Shown: positions 26,227-33,884 of the stretch, in pieces
Layout: every line of letters begins with the position of its first letter
Position numbering within the stretch: position 1 is the stretch's first letter
DNA from: Acidimicrobiaceae bacterium
GTDB taxonomy: Bacteria > Actinomycetota > Acidimicrobiia > Acidimicrobiales > UBA8592
Assembly: GCA_024641655.1 (NCBI GenBank)
Contig: JAHECR010000120.1
Location: 1-64,000, forward strand
DNA length: 64,000 nucleotides
Direction: 5' to 3'
Notes under the pieces: model-generated
Database searches by the model: none
Told to the model about the DNA's origin: nothing
What the model saw: the letters and a program-made list of their open reading frames with translations, nothing else
Translations under genes and position numbers: made by a program

Positions 26227-27789
26227 ATGGACCGTTCCATGCGTCGGTTTGGCCGATCCCCTCACAATCGCGGGGCGATCACCCGAAAGTCACCCATGGC
26301 CGCTCTTCGCCGATGGGCTCCGCTGCCCACGATGCTGCTGGTGCCGATGGCGGTGCTGCTCGTGCTTCGAGCCCGCACGTCTCTCGACGTGCGGTGGTTC
26401 TCACCCTACGGGCACCTCCTCGTCGTCTCGGGCATCGCTGCGTGCGCGCTCGTCGTCGCCGCCGTTGCCGTCTACACCGCCGCCCGATCCGCCAAACCCG
26501 GCGTCGTGTGGCTCGGTCTCGGGTGCACGATCGTCGGTCTCGCCATGCTGGCGCATGGTCTCACCACGCCTGGCGTCTTCGGACGGGGTCCGAACTCGTG
26601 GGTGGGACGCCTGCCTTACGTGGCCATGGTCGGGCTGACCGTGGGTCTCGCGATGTCGGGCACAGCTCCGAACCGACGGCTCAACCGGTGGGTGGGCGCC
26701 AACGCCGTCACGGCAATCGCCATCCCCCTCTCGCTGATCTCCGGCGCGATCATCGCCATCGTCGCCGATCCACAGATCTTCGGTGGTAGCGGGCCCCTCC
26801 CAATGGAGGAGAGCATCCTCGATATTGTCTCCATCACCTGCGGCGTGGTCCTGGTGCCCGTCATCGTTTCCCACTGGTACCGCTGGCACCTCGGCCACGA
26901 CGTCGTCCAGCTCGCCCTGGTGTTCGCGGCGTCGATGTGCATCGCGGCACTCGTATCGTTCGAACACGGCGTATTCGGCCGCCTGTCGTGGTGGGACTAC
27001 CACGCCTACCTGCTCGCCGGCTTCGGGTGCACGGCCTACGCCGTGATGATGGGAGGCAAACGCGCCCGCGCCGTGGACGAGGTCCTGGCCACGACGTTCG
27101 ACGACGACGCGTTCGAGGTGATCGCCTCCGGGCACCCCGAAGCGCTCCGTTCGATGATCCGCGCCGTCGAGTTGAAAGATGCCTACACCCATGGCCACAG
27201 CGAGCGGACTGCGCGACTGGCCGTGGAGCTCGGCGTCCGGATGCATCTGCCTCCCGAACGGCTCCGGGTCATCTCCCGCGGCGGCTTCCTGCACGACCTG
27301 GGCAAGATCGGCATCCCCGACCAGATCCTCAACAAGCCGGGCCGCCTCGACGCCACCGAACGCGCCATCATCGAAACCCACCCGAGGCTTGGCTACGAGA
27401 TCGCGAGCACTGCGCGCTCGCTTCGCGAGACCCTTCCCATCATCCTCCACCACCACGAGCGCATCGATGGCGCCGGCTACCCGGACAGGCTGTCCGGCAG
27501 GGACATTCCCCTCGAAGCGCGTGTCGTCACCGTCGCCGACGTCTGGGACGCACTCACCTCCCGGCGCGCCTACCGGGACCCGATGACGCCAGAGGACGCG
27601 CTGGCACACATCGTGGCCGGCAGCGGGACCCACTTCGATCCCGGGGTCGTGGTTGCCCTGGTCGAGTACATGCGCGACGCCGGCGTGCGCAGCAGCGCCG
27701 AGGGTCAGGCCGAGACGGCCTGGGAGGCGGCGCAGACGTGCCACGAGATCGACGAGCTCGACGAGCGCGAAGGCGCGCTCGCCGGCTGA
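26227..27789 (+). CDS. membrane HD-GYP phosphodiesterase-type protein
   Basis: A 520-residue protein. Residues about 30-270 carry seven or eight hydrophobic segments (LPTMLLVPMAVLLVLRA, LLVVSGIAACALVVAAVAVY, and others). After a short linker the HD-GYP domain (about 300-490) is complete: HGHSERTARLAVELG, HDLGKIG with H356-D357, the HHHERIDGAGYP motif with GYP at 417-419, and VTVADVWDALTSRRAYR. The domain normally hydrolyses cyclic di-GMP. The N-terminal block is not a recognised sensor such as MASE or GAF. It is divergent from dnaG. A start at 26296 (MAALRRWAPLP) is a good alternative, leaving more room for promoters. Confidence 0.85.
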   Translation: MDRSMRRFGRSPHNRGAITRKSPMAALRRWAPLPTMLLVPMAVLLVLRARTSLDVRWFSPYGHLLVVSGIAACALVVAAVAVYTAARSAKPGVVWLGLGCTIVGLAMLAHGLTTPGVFGRGPNSWVGRLPYVAMVGLTVGLAMSGTAPNRRLNRWVGANAVTAIAIPLSLISGAIIAIVADPQIFGGSGPLPMEESILDIVSITCGVVLVPVIVSHWYRWHLGHDVVQLALVFAASMCIAALVSFEHGVFGRLSWWDYHAYLLAGFGCTAYAVMMGGKRARAVDEVLATTFDDDAFEVIASGHPEALRSMIRAVELKDAYTHGHSERTARLAVELGVRMHLPPERLRVISRGGFLHDLGKIGIPDQILNKPGRLDATERAIIETHPRLGYEIASTARSLRETLPIILHHHERIDGAGYPDRLSGRDIPLEARVVTVADVWDALTSRRAYRDPMTPEDALAHIVAGSGTHFDPGVVVALVEYMRDAGVRSSAEGQAETAWEAAQTCHEIDELDEREGALAG

Positions 27790-27818
27790 GAGCGCAGGCA
27801 CCGCGCGAGGATGGGCCC

Positions 27819-28049
27819 GTGCCCGTCCGCCCGCGCCAACCGATGCCACCCGATGTCGCCCAGCGCCTCGACGAGGCGCGCCTTCGCGCCGCGTACGACC
27901 AACGTCCGCCCCAACGCAACGACTACCTTGGCTGGATCGCCCGAGCGAGCCGACCAGCGACGCGCGAGCGACGCATCACCCAGATGCTCGACGAGCTCGA
28001 ACGCGGTGGCGTCCACATGGACATGCCGCACCCGCCGTCTCGGCGGTGA
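27819..28049 (+). CDS. small YdeI/OmpD-associated-type C-terminal domain protein
   Basis: A 76-residue protein from a GTG with GAGGA seven bases upstream. The core RPPQRNDYLGWIARASRPAT, then RERRITQMLDELERG, matches the C-terminal helical motif of YdeI/OmpD-associated proteins, in which a tyrosine-tryptophan patch and an R-x-x-R-I helix are conserved. The usual N-terminal beta domain is missing, so this is a stand-alone motif. Function of the family is poorly known. It sits 30 bp after the HD-GYP gene, possibly co-transcribed, and is convergent with glyS. Confidence 0.6.
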   Translation: MPVRPRQPMPPDVAQRLDEARLRAAYDQRPPQRNDYLGWIARASRPATRERRITQMLDELERGGVHMDMPHPPSRR

Positions 28050-28079
28050 CGGTCGCGACAGGATCCGAGACTCCCGTGG

Positions 28080-29474
28080 TCAGTCGAGGCGCTCGCTCAG
28101 GTACGCAGCCAGCCCGTCGATCGCGACCCGGTCCTGTTCCATGGTGTCGCGATCGCGCACGGTCACCGCGCGATCGTCCAACGTGTCGAAGTCCACGGTG
28201 ATGCAGTAGGGCGTGCCGAGCTCGTCCTGGCGGCGGTAGCGCTTGCCGATGCCCTGGTTCTCATCGTAGTCCGCCATCCAGCGGGCCTTGACCATGTCGA
28301 ACACTTCGAGCGACGGTCCGACCAACTCGTCCTTCTTTGAAAGGGGGAGCACCGCGACCTTGTAGGGCGCGATCCGAGGGTCGAAACGCAGCACCGTGCG
28401 GAGCTCACCGTTCACCGTCTCCTCGTCGTAGGCAGCGAGCAGGAACGCCATCATGGACCGGGTGGCACCCGCGGCCGGCTCGATCACGTGGGGCACGTAG
28501 TGCTCGTTGATCTGCGGGTCGAAATAGGTGAGTCGCTCGCCGGAATGCTCGGCGTGCTGCTTGAGGTCGTAGTCGCCGCGGTTGGCGATGCCCTCGAGCT
28601 CACCCCATCCCCAGGGGAACAGGAACTCGACGTCGCTGGTGCCGGAGCTGTAGTGGCTGAGCTCGTCGGCGTCGTGATCGCGCAGACGCAGCATCTCGGC
28701 GGGGATGCCGAGGTCGATGTACCACTGGAGGCGTTCGTTGCGCCAGTACTCGTACCACTCGCGAGCCTCGGCCGGCGGGACGAAGAACTCGAGCTCCATC
28801 TGCTCGAACTCCCGCGTGCGGAACACGAAGTTGCCTGGCGTGATCTCGTTGCGGAAGCTCTTCCCGATCTGCGCGATGCCGAACGGCGGCTTCTTGCGGG
28901 TGGTCTCCTGCACCAACTTGAAGTTGGTGAACATGCCCTGGGCCGTCTCCGGCCGCAGGTACACGTCGGCCCCAGATCCCTCGACGGGCCCGGCCTGGGT
29001 CTTGAACATGAGATTGAACGCTCTGGCCTCGGTGAAGCTGTTGCGCGCGCCACAGTTCGGGCAGACCGTCAGATCGTCGAGCTGGTCCTCGCGGAATCGC
29101 TCGTTGCACTCCCTGCAATCGACCAGCGGGTCGGTGAAGTTCTGCAGGTGCCCCGACGCCTCCCAGACCTGGGGTGGCGACAGGATCGCCGCGTCCAGCC
29201 CTACGACGTCGTGGCGCAGCTGCACCATCGAGCGCCACCACGCGTCCTTCACGTTGCGCAGCAACAGCACCCCGACGGGCCCGTAGTCGTACGTCGAGCG
29301 GAAGCCGCCGTAGATCTCGGCGGACTGGAACACGAGGCCCCGGCGCTTGCTCAGGTTGACGATCTTGTTCATCAGGTCGTCAACGATGACCCGGTTCATC
29401 AGGTCGTCGTTGACATTGACCACTCGGGACTCAGGTGCGGATGCGACGACGTCGTCGGCAGAGGACTCACTCAT
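28080..29474 (-). CDS. glyS: glycyl-tRNA synthetase (homodimeric type)
   Basis: A 464-residue class II synthetase of the alpha2 type. Motif 1 surrounds GFRSTYDYGPVGVLLLRNVK. An insertion carries two CxxC pairs (CRECNERF and CPNCGARN), typical of this group. Motif 2 is FRNEITPGNFVFRTREFEQM, and motif 3 is AGATRSMMAFLLAAYDEE. The C-terminal anticodon-binding domain includes RIAPYKVAVLPLSKKDELVG. It charges tRNA-Gly. The ATG at 29474 (MSESSADDVV) was chosen; an upstream in-frame ATG at 29525 adds an unlikely Pro-rich leader that approaches the divergent lipoprotein gene. Confidence 0.95.
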   Translation of the reverse strand: MSESSADDVVASAPESRVVNVNDDLMNRVIVDDLMNKIVNLSKRRGLVFQSAEIYGGFRSTYDYGPVGVLLLRNVKDAWWRSMVQLRHDVVGLDAAILSPPQVWEASGHLQNFTDPLVDCRECNERFREDQLDDLTVCPNCGARNSFTEARAFNLMFKTQAGPVEGSGADVYLRPETAQGMFTNFKLVQETTRKKPPFGIAQIGKSFRNEITPGNFVFRTREFEQMELEFFVPPAEAREWYEYWRNERLQWYIDLGIPAEMLRLRDHDADELSHYSSGTSDVEFLFPWGWGELEGIANRGDYDLKQHAEHSGERLTYFDPQINEHYVPHVIEPAAGATRSMMAFLLAAYDEETVNGELRTVLRFDPRIAPYKVAVLPLSKKDELVGPSLEVFDMVKARWMADYDENQGIGKRYRRQDELGTPYCITVDFDTLDDRAVTVRDRDTMEQDRVAIDGLAAYLSERLD

Positions 29475-29578
29475 GGGCACGAAGGGTAACGGCGGCACCC
29501 CCGGTCCACGTGGGCATTTGCTCACGAAAGGGCGGGCGATGACTCACGCTCCTCCGCGGCGTCTGCTACGCATTGGTG

Positions 29579-30433
29579 ATGCGCACGAGGATCACCGGTG
29601 CCGCGATCGCCGTGGCCATGGCACTGACGGTCGCGTCCTGCGGCGGCGGCGCCGATGTCGAGGCCACCGACACCGACGCGAACGACCCGACGCTGCCGGC
29701 CGACGAATCGCCAACGCCGACCGTCGACACCACTTCCACCCCGGCACCGACGGCAGCCCCGACGCCGACGCCGGGCGCCACACCGACCCCGCTGCCCACC
29801 CCTACCCCAGCCGCCACGGCGACCCCGCTGCCAGGCTGCAACGCGCCCTTCGCAGGCACAGCCGTGCGGGCAACCGTGCGCTTCGTCGACCTCGACGGCG
29901 ATGGCGACACCGACGTCATGACCGTCTACGGGCTCGGCCCCGAGTCGTCGCCGACCGCCTGGCGGATCCGTGTCGAGACCGCTGCCGGTGAGGCGTTCGA
30001 CAGTCCGCTCGATGCCGACGTCAGCGGCCTCGCACCCATCACGGCCGTCGGCGGTGGCGACATCGACGGCGACGGCACCGACGAGCTGTTCAGCGTTGTC
30101 GGCGCAGGTGCATCGGCCACCATCGTCGCCATCCACACCCGCGACGGCTGCGACCTCGTGCCGCTCACGGTCGGCGCCGCGCCCGCGCAGTTCCCCGTAG
30201 GCGGCAGCGTGGGTTCGATGGGCGGCCTCACCTGCACCGAGGAGCGCACCCTCATCGAGTGGTCGGGGTCTGCGGACTTCGATGCGGGCGACGGCACGTA
30301 CGACATCACCGGCAGGCAGTACCGACTTGCGGACGGAGCACTGATCAAGCTCGGTGACCTGGCCTTCACCGCGAAGCTCACCGATCCGGACTTCGTCTAC
30401 GGCGAGCTGACCTGCCACGGCCTCACCCTCTGA
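29579..30433 (+). CDS. lipoprotein with FG-GAP/VCBS-like calcium repeats
   Basis: A 284-residue protein with a lipoprotein signal ending VASCGGG (Cys at about 20). A long Thr/Pro stalk (about 35-87, many PTPTP units) follows, then a domain with Asp-rich loops: FVDLDGDGDTDVMTVYGLGP and VGGGDIDGDGTDELFSVVG. The D-x-D-G-D-x-x-D pattern is that of FG-GAP/VCBS blades that bind Ca2+. Three further cysteines may form disulfides. It should be anchored outside the membrane as an adhesion or binding protein. The start could also be the TTG or GTG just upstream. Confidence 0.8.
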   Translation: MRTRITGAAIAVAMALTVASCGGGADVEATDTDANDPTLPADESPTPTVDTTSTPAPTAAPTPTPGATPTPLPTPTPAATATPLPGCNAPFAGTAVRATVRFVDLDGDGDTDVMTVYGLGPESSPTAWRIRVETAAGEAFDSPLDADVSGLAPITAVGGGDIDGDGTDELFSVVGAGASATIVAIHTRDGCDLVPLTVGAAPAQFPVGGSVGSMGGLTCTEERTLIEWSGSADFDAGDGTYDITGRQYRLADGALIKLGDLAFTAKLTDPDFVYGELTCHGLTL

Positions 30434-30473
30434 CGATCCCCGCCGGACGCGTGGCCAGGCAACGGTGTCCCGT

Positions 30474-30503
30474 GCGCCGCGCGCCGTGATCGGCGCGCGG
30501 CGC
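30474..30503. terminator. perfect 12-bp GC hairpin between convergent genes
   Basis: GCGCCGCGCGCC-GTGATC-GGCGCGCGGCGC is a perfect inverted repeat with a six-base loop. It lies between the converging lipoprotein and gabD genes. No U-tract follows on either strand, so it is a strong RNA hairpin that may end transcription imperfectly or protect 3' ends. Confidence 0.55.
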
Positions 30504-30509
30504 GAGTGG

Positions 30510-31937
30510 TCAGAGCGCGAACCCGCCGAGCTTGGTCTCGAGGTATTCGCGGATGCCTTCACGACTTCCCTCGCGTCCCAAACCCGAGTCCTTCATACCG
30601 CCGAAGGGGGCCTGCGCGGCGGTCGGATTGACGTCGTTGATGCCGATGATGCCGAAACGGAGCTGCTCGAACGCCTTGAGCGCAGTGGACATGTTGTCGG
30701 AGTACACGTACGCAGCGAGCCCGTACTCGGTGTCGTTCGCCATGGCGATCACCTCGTCCACGTCGTCATAGACGATGACCGGCGCGACGGGGCCGAAGGT
30801 CTCCTCCCGGTAGATCGTCATGCCGTCGGCGACACCGGTGAGCAGCGTCGGCGCAAAGAAATGGCCCTTGTCGAAGGGCGCCTCGATGAGGCGGGTGCCG
30901 CCCACGGGCGCCTGCGCGCCCTTGTCGAGTGCATCGATGACCTGGCGCTCGACCTTGTCGACAGCCGCCTCGTTCACGAGCGGACCGACCGTCACGCCGT
31001 CCTCGGTCCCGGGGCCCGCCTTCACGCGTGACACGCGCTCGATCATCGTCTCGATGAACGCGTCCGCACCCGAGGTGTGGACATAGAGGCGGTTGGGGCT
31101 GATGCAGGCCTGACCCGAGTTGAGATACTTCAACGCCGCGGCGCCCTTGGCGGCTCGAACCGGGTCGGCGTCGGGGAACACGATGAACGGGGCATGGCCA
31201 CCCAGCTCGACCGAGACCCGCTTCATGTTGCTGGCAGCCTGGCCGGCGAGCATCTTGCCTACCGCGGTCGACCCCGTGAAGGTGAGCTTGCGCACGCGAG
31301 GATCGGTGGTGAACACCTCGCCGATGGGTTTCGGGTCCAGCGCGGTGACCAGATTGACGACGCCCGGCGGGAAGCCGGCGTCGTGGAACAGCTGGATTAT
31401 CGCCTGAGCGCACATCGGGGTCGCTTCCGCAGCCTTGAACACGATGGGGCAGCCTGCAGCCAGCGCCGGGCCCATCTTGCGGGTCAGCATCGACATGGGG
31501 TAGTTCCATGGGGTGATGGCCGCGACCACACCAACGGGTTGGTGCAGCACGAGGAACCGCTGATTGGCCGTCTTCGAGGGCAACCATTCGCCGGTCACCC
31601 GAGTGGCCTCCTCGGCGAAGAAGCGGAGGAAGTCGGCGCCGTAGCCGACCTCGTTCGTGCTGGCTCGCAGAGGTTTGCCCTGTTCCTTGGTCATGAGCGC
31701 CGCCAGCTCGCCCGTGCGTTCCTTCATGAGCTGCCAGGCCTGGTAGAGCAGGTCGGCGCGCTCGAATGCCGTCGTGGATGCCCAGGCCCCGAAGGCCTCG
31801 TCGGCAGCAGCGATGGCTGCACGTGCGTCGTCGGCACCGCCGTCGGGCACGTCGCCGATCACCTCACCGGTCGCCGGGTTGGTGACGTCGAACCGCTTGC
31901 CGCTGAGGGCCTCGACCCATTCGCCATTGATGTACAT
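30510..31937 (-). CDS. gabD: NAD(P)-dependent succinate-semialdehyde/aldehyde dehydrogenase
   Basis: A 475-residue aldehyde dehydrogenase. The cofactor region includes PWNYPMSMLTRKMGPALAAG and FTGSTAVGKMLAGQA. The catalytic Glu lies in VELGGHAPFIVF and the catalytic Cys in NSGQACISPNRLYVH. The C-terminal MANDTEYGLAAYVYS and GGMKDSGLGREGSREGIREY end fits the succinate-semialdehyde group, which oxidises succinate semialdehyde to succinate in GABA breakdown. The start at 31937 (MYINGEWVEA) has AAGGAG upstream. No GABA aminotransferase is nearby, so the true substrate remains open. Confidence 0.85.
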   Translation of the reverse strand: MYINGEWVEALSGKRFDVTNPATGEVIGDVPDGGADDARAAIAAADEAFGAWASTTAFERADLLYQAWQLMKERTGELAALMTKEQGKPLRASTNEVGYGADFLRFFAEEATRVTGEWLPSKTANQRFLVLHQPVGVVAAITPWNYPMSMLTRKMGPALAAGCPIVFKAAEATPMCAQAIIQLFHDAGFPPGVVNLVTALDPKPIGEVFTTDPRVRKLTFTGSTAVGKMLAGQAASNMKRVSVELGGHAPFIVFPDADPVRAAKGAAALKYLNSGQACISPNRLYVHTSGADAFIETMIERVSRVKAGPGTEDGVTVGPLVNEAAVDKVERQVIDALDKGAQAPVGGTRLIEAPFDKGHFFAPTLLTGVADGMTIYREETFGPVAPVIVYDDVDEVIAMANDTEYGLAAYVYSDNMSTALKAFEQLRFGIIGINDVNPTAAQAPFGGMKDSGLGREGSREGIREYLETKLGGFAL

Positions 31938-32012
31938 GTACTGCGCTCCTTGTTCCGCGCTCGGTGTTCGATCATGCCGCATTGTTCGACGCGGTCACGA
32001 GCGGCTGTCTGC

Positions 32013-32735
32013 TCAGCTCTCCAGCACCGTAGTGCTCTTCATACGTCGTTCGAGAAAGTGTTCGAGGGCGCGGGTCGCGAGGAGGTGCACCTCTGCGGTT
32101 GCCGGCGAGGCCGGCTCGTTCAATGCGGCGCCGAGCTGGCCCCCGAGCACCCGCTGCACGAGGCTGACCGCCGCAGGGCTGACCGGGAACCCGCGCCGGT
32201 GCTCACGACAGACGAACCCGCCGTCGACCTCGGAGAACGCGACCAGTTCATCGGCTTCGCCACACAGGACACAGCCCGCTACCTGCGGAGCGGTGCCCTC
32301 CAGCGCCAGCAGCTTGAGGAAGAAGCCGGCGGTGACGAGGGCCGAATCATGGTCCTCCAGCGCGCGCAACGCACCCAACAGCATCCGGTACAGCTGCGGC
32401 GCCGGCTGATCCGGCAGGGCCACGTGGTCGACCGCTTCGAGCATCGACACCGCCTTGGTGAGCCGGTCGAGATCCTCGCGGATCGCCCGGAAGTGATCGA
32501 CACTGTCGACCTGGGTGATCAGGTGCAGCTCGCCGCGGCCCCGGTGGATCTGCAGTGCCACGTGGCTCGTCGGCTCGAGGCGCGAACCGAACTTGCTCCG
32601 GGTCTTGCGCACCCCCTTCGCCACGGCACGCACCATCCCCCGCTCGGCAGTGAGCAGCACGATGATCCGATCGGCCTCGCCCAGCTTGTAGGTCCGCAGC
32701 ACGATCCCGTGCGCCCGGTAATAGGGCGAGCTCAT
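32013..32735 (-). CDS. recO: DNA repair protein RecO
   Basis: A 240-residue protein with the N-terminal OB-fold opening YRAHGIVLRTYKLGEADRII, basic loop GVRKTRSKFGSRLEP, central helical bundle, and a zinc site C155-x2-C158...C176-x2-H179 (CVLCGE, VCREH). RecO loads RecA on SSB-coated gaps with RecR. It is 49 bp downstream of uppS on the same strand, a usual actinobacterial pairing. Confidence 0.95.
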   Translation of the reverse strand: MSSPYYRAHGIVLRTYKLGEADRIIVLLTAERGMVRAVAKGVRKTRSKFGSRLEPTSHVALQIHRGRGELHLITQVDSVDHFRAIREDLDRLTKAVSMLEAVDHVALPDQPAPQLYRMLLGALRALEDHDSALVTAGFFLKLLALEGTAPQVAGCVLCGEADELVAFSEVDGGFVCREHRRGFPVSPAAVSLVQRVLGGQLGAALNEPASPATAEVHLLATRALEHFLERRMKSTTVLES

Positions 32736-32783
32736 GTCGGCTTCATGCCCGTCGGGACCGGAGCCCGATCGGGATCGACGCCA

Positions 32784-33527
32784 TCAGATCCCCCCGAACC
32801 GGCGGGAGCGGCGCTGGAACTCGCGCACGGCCTCGTAGAGCGTCTGCCGGGTGAAGTCGGGCCACAGGATGTCGAGGAACAGGAACTCGCTGTAGGCCGC
32901 CTGCCACAGAAGGAAGTTCGAGAGTCGGTTCTCGCCCGAGGTACGTACCACGAGATCGGGATCGGGCATCTCGGGGTCGTAGAGGTACCGGCCGAAGCTG
33001 CGTTCGTCGAGACGGTCCGGTTCGATGCCGTCGGCCAGAGCGACCCGCACCGCATCGATGATCTCGGCGCGTCCGCCGTAGTTGAACGCGATCGTGAAGG
33101 TGAGCCGTCGGTTGCGCTCGGTGAGCTCGGTGGCCGCCTCCATGTCCCGCAGCAGTGACTTCGGGACTCGCCAGTTCCGCCGTCCGATGAAACGAATCCG
33201 GACGCCTCGAGCGTGGAGCTCGTCGCGCCGGCGACGAATCGTCTCACGGTTGAAGTTGATCAGGAACTTCACCTCGGCCTTGGGTCGTTTCCAGTTCTCG
33301 GTGGAGAAGGCGTACACCGTGATCCACTCGACGCCGAGCTCCAGTGCCGCTTCGACACACTCGAAGAGCGCGTCCTCGCCCCGCAGATGTCCTTCGGTCC
33401 GCTTGAGTCCCCGCTGCTGGGCCCAGCGGCCGTTGCCGTCCATCACGAGCGCGACGTGGCGCGGAACGGCATCAGGGTCGATGCCGAGCTCCTCGAGAGC
33501 GGCGCGTGTGAAACGCGGGGTGATCAC
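32784..33527 (-). CDS. uppS: polyprenyl diphosphate synthase (UppS, cis-type)
   Basis: A 247-residue Z-type prenyltransferase. The substrate-binding motif is HVALVMDGNGRWAQQRGLKR with catalytic Asp30. ITVYAFSTENWKRP, FNYGGRAEIIDAV and VVRTSGENRLSNFLLWQ follow, and the distal metal Asp/Glu region is FLFLDILWPDFTRQTLYEAV. It makes the long-chain lipid carrier for peptidoglycan at the membrane face. Confidence 0.97.
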   Translation of the reverse strand: MITPRFTRAALEELGIDPDAVPRHVALVMDGNGRWAQQRGLKRTEGHLRGEDALFECVEAALELGVEWITVYAFSTENWKRPKAEVKFLINFNRETIRRRRDELHARGVRIRFIGRRNWRVPKSLLRDMEAATELTERNRRLTFTIAFNYGGRAEIIDAVRVALADGIEPDRLDERSFGRYLYDPEMPDPDLVVRTSGENRLSNFLLWQAAYSEFLFLDILWPDFTRQTLYEAVREFQRRSRRFGGI

Positions 33528-33700
33528 GCCCGAAACCTAGTGGCTCGCCGCGGATCGGTGGTGCTCCGCAGCAGCGAGTGCTGTCGCTGCTGTTGCTCCT
33601 GATGCACATGATCCACCCGCTGCGCCCGCCGGCTCCCTAAAATTTTGCCATCGACGTACATCACGACGACTGGGCGAATGCGGTGCGGTACTTCCACGGG

Positions 33701-33805
33701 ATGGGGCCGGCACCGAGGCGGGGCCAGGCCGGCCTCGGGTTCCTTGCTGCCCTCGTGATCTTGTCGATCGTGACGTTCTTCGCCCTTCTGAGCGCCATCG
33801 CCTGA
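33701..33805 (+). CDS. possible small single-TM protein
   Basis: A 34-codon frame from ATG 33701: MGPAPRRGQAGLGFLAALVI, then hydrophobic to the stop. One basic N-terminus followed by a single helix (GFLAALVILSIVTFFALLSA) is a typical small membrane protein pattern. Frame continuity upstream to a stop at about 33640 allows a longer form from GTG 33680. The ribosome site is weak. It lies 80 bp upstream of the helicase gene. Confidence 0.35.
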   Translation: MGPAPRRGQAGLGFLAALVILSIVTFFALLSAIA

Positions 33806-33884
33806 CGGGCAATCGATCGAGACGGCGCCGGGAACCGAGGCGCTGCACCCCCCCATCGTGGCCGACCGGTACGCTCGCCGAACC

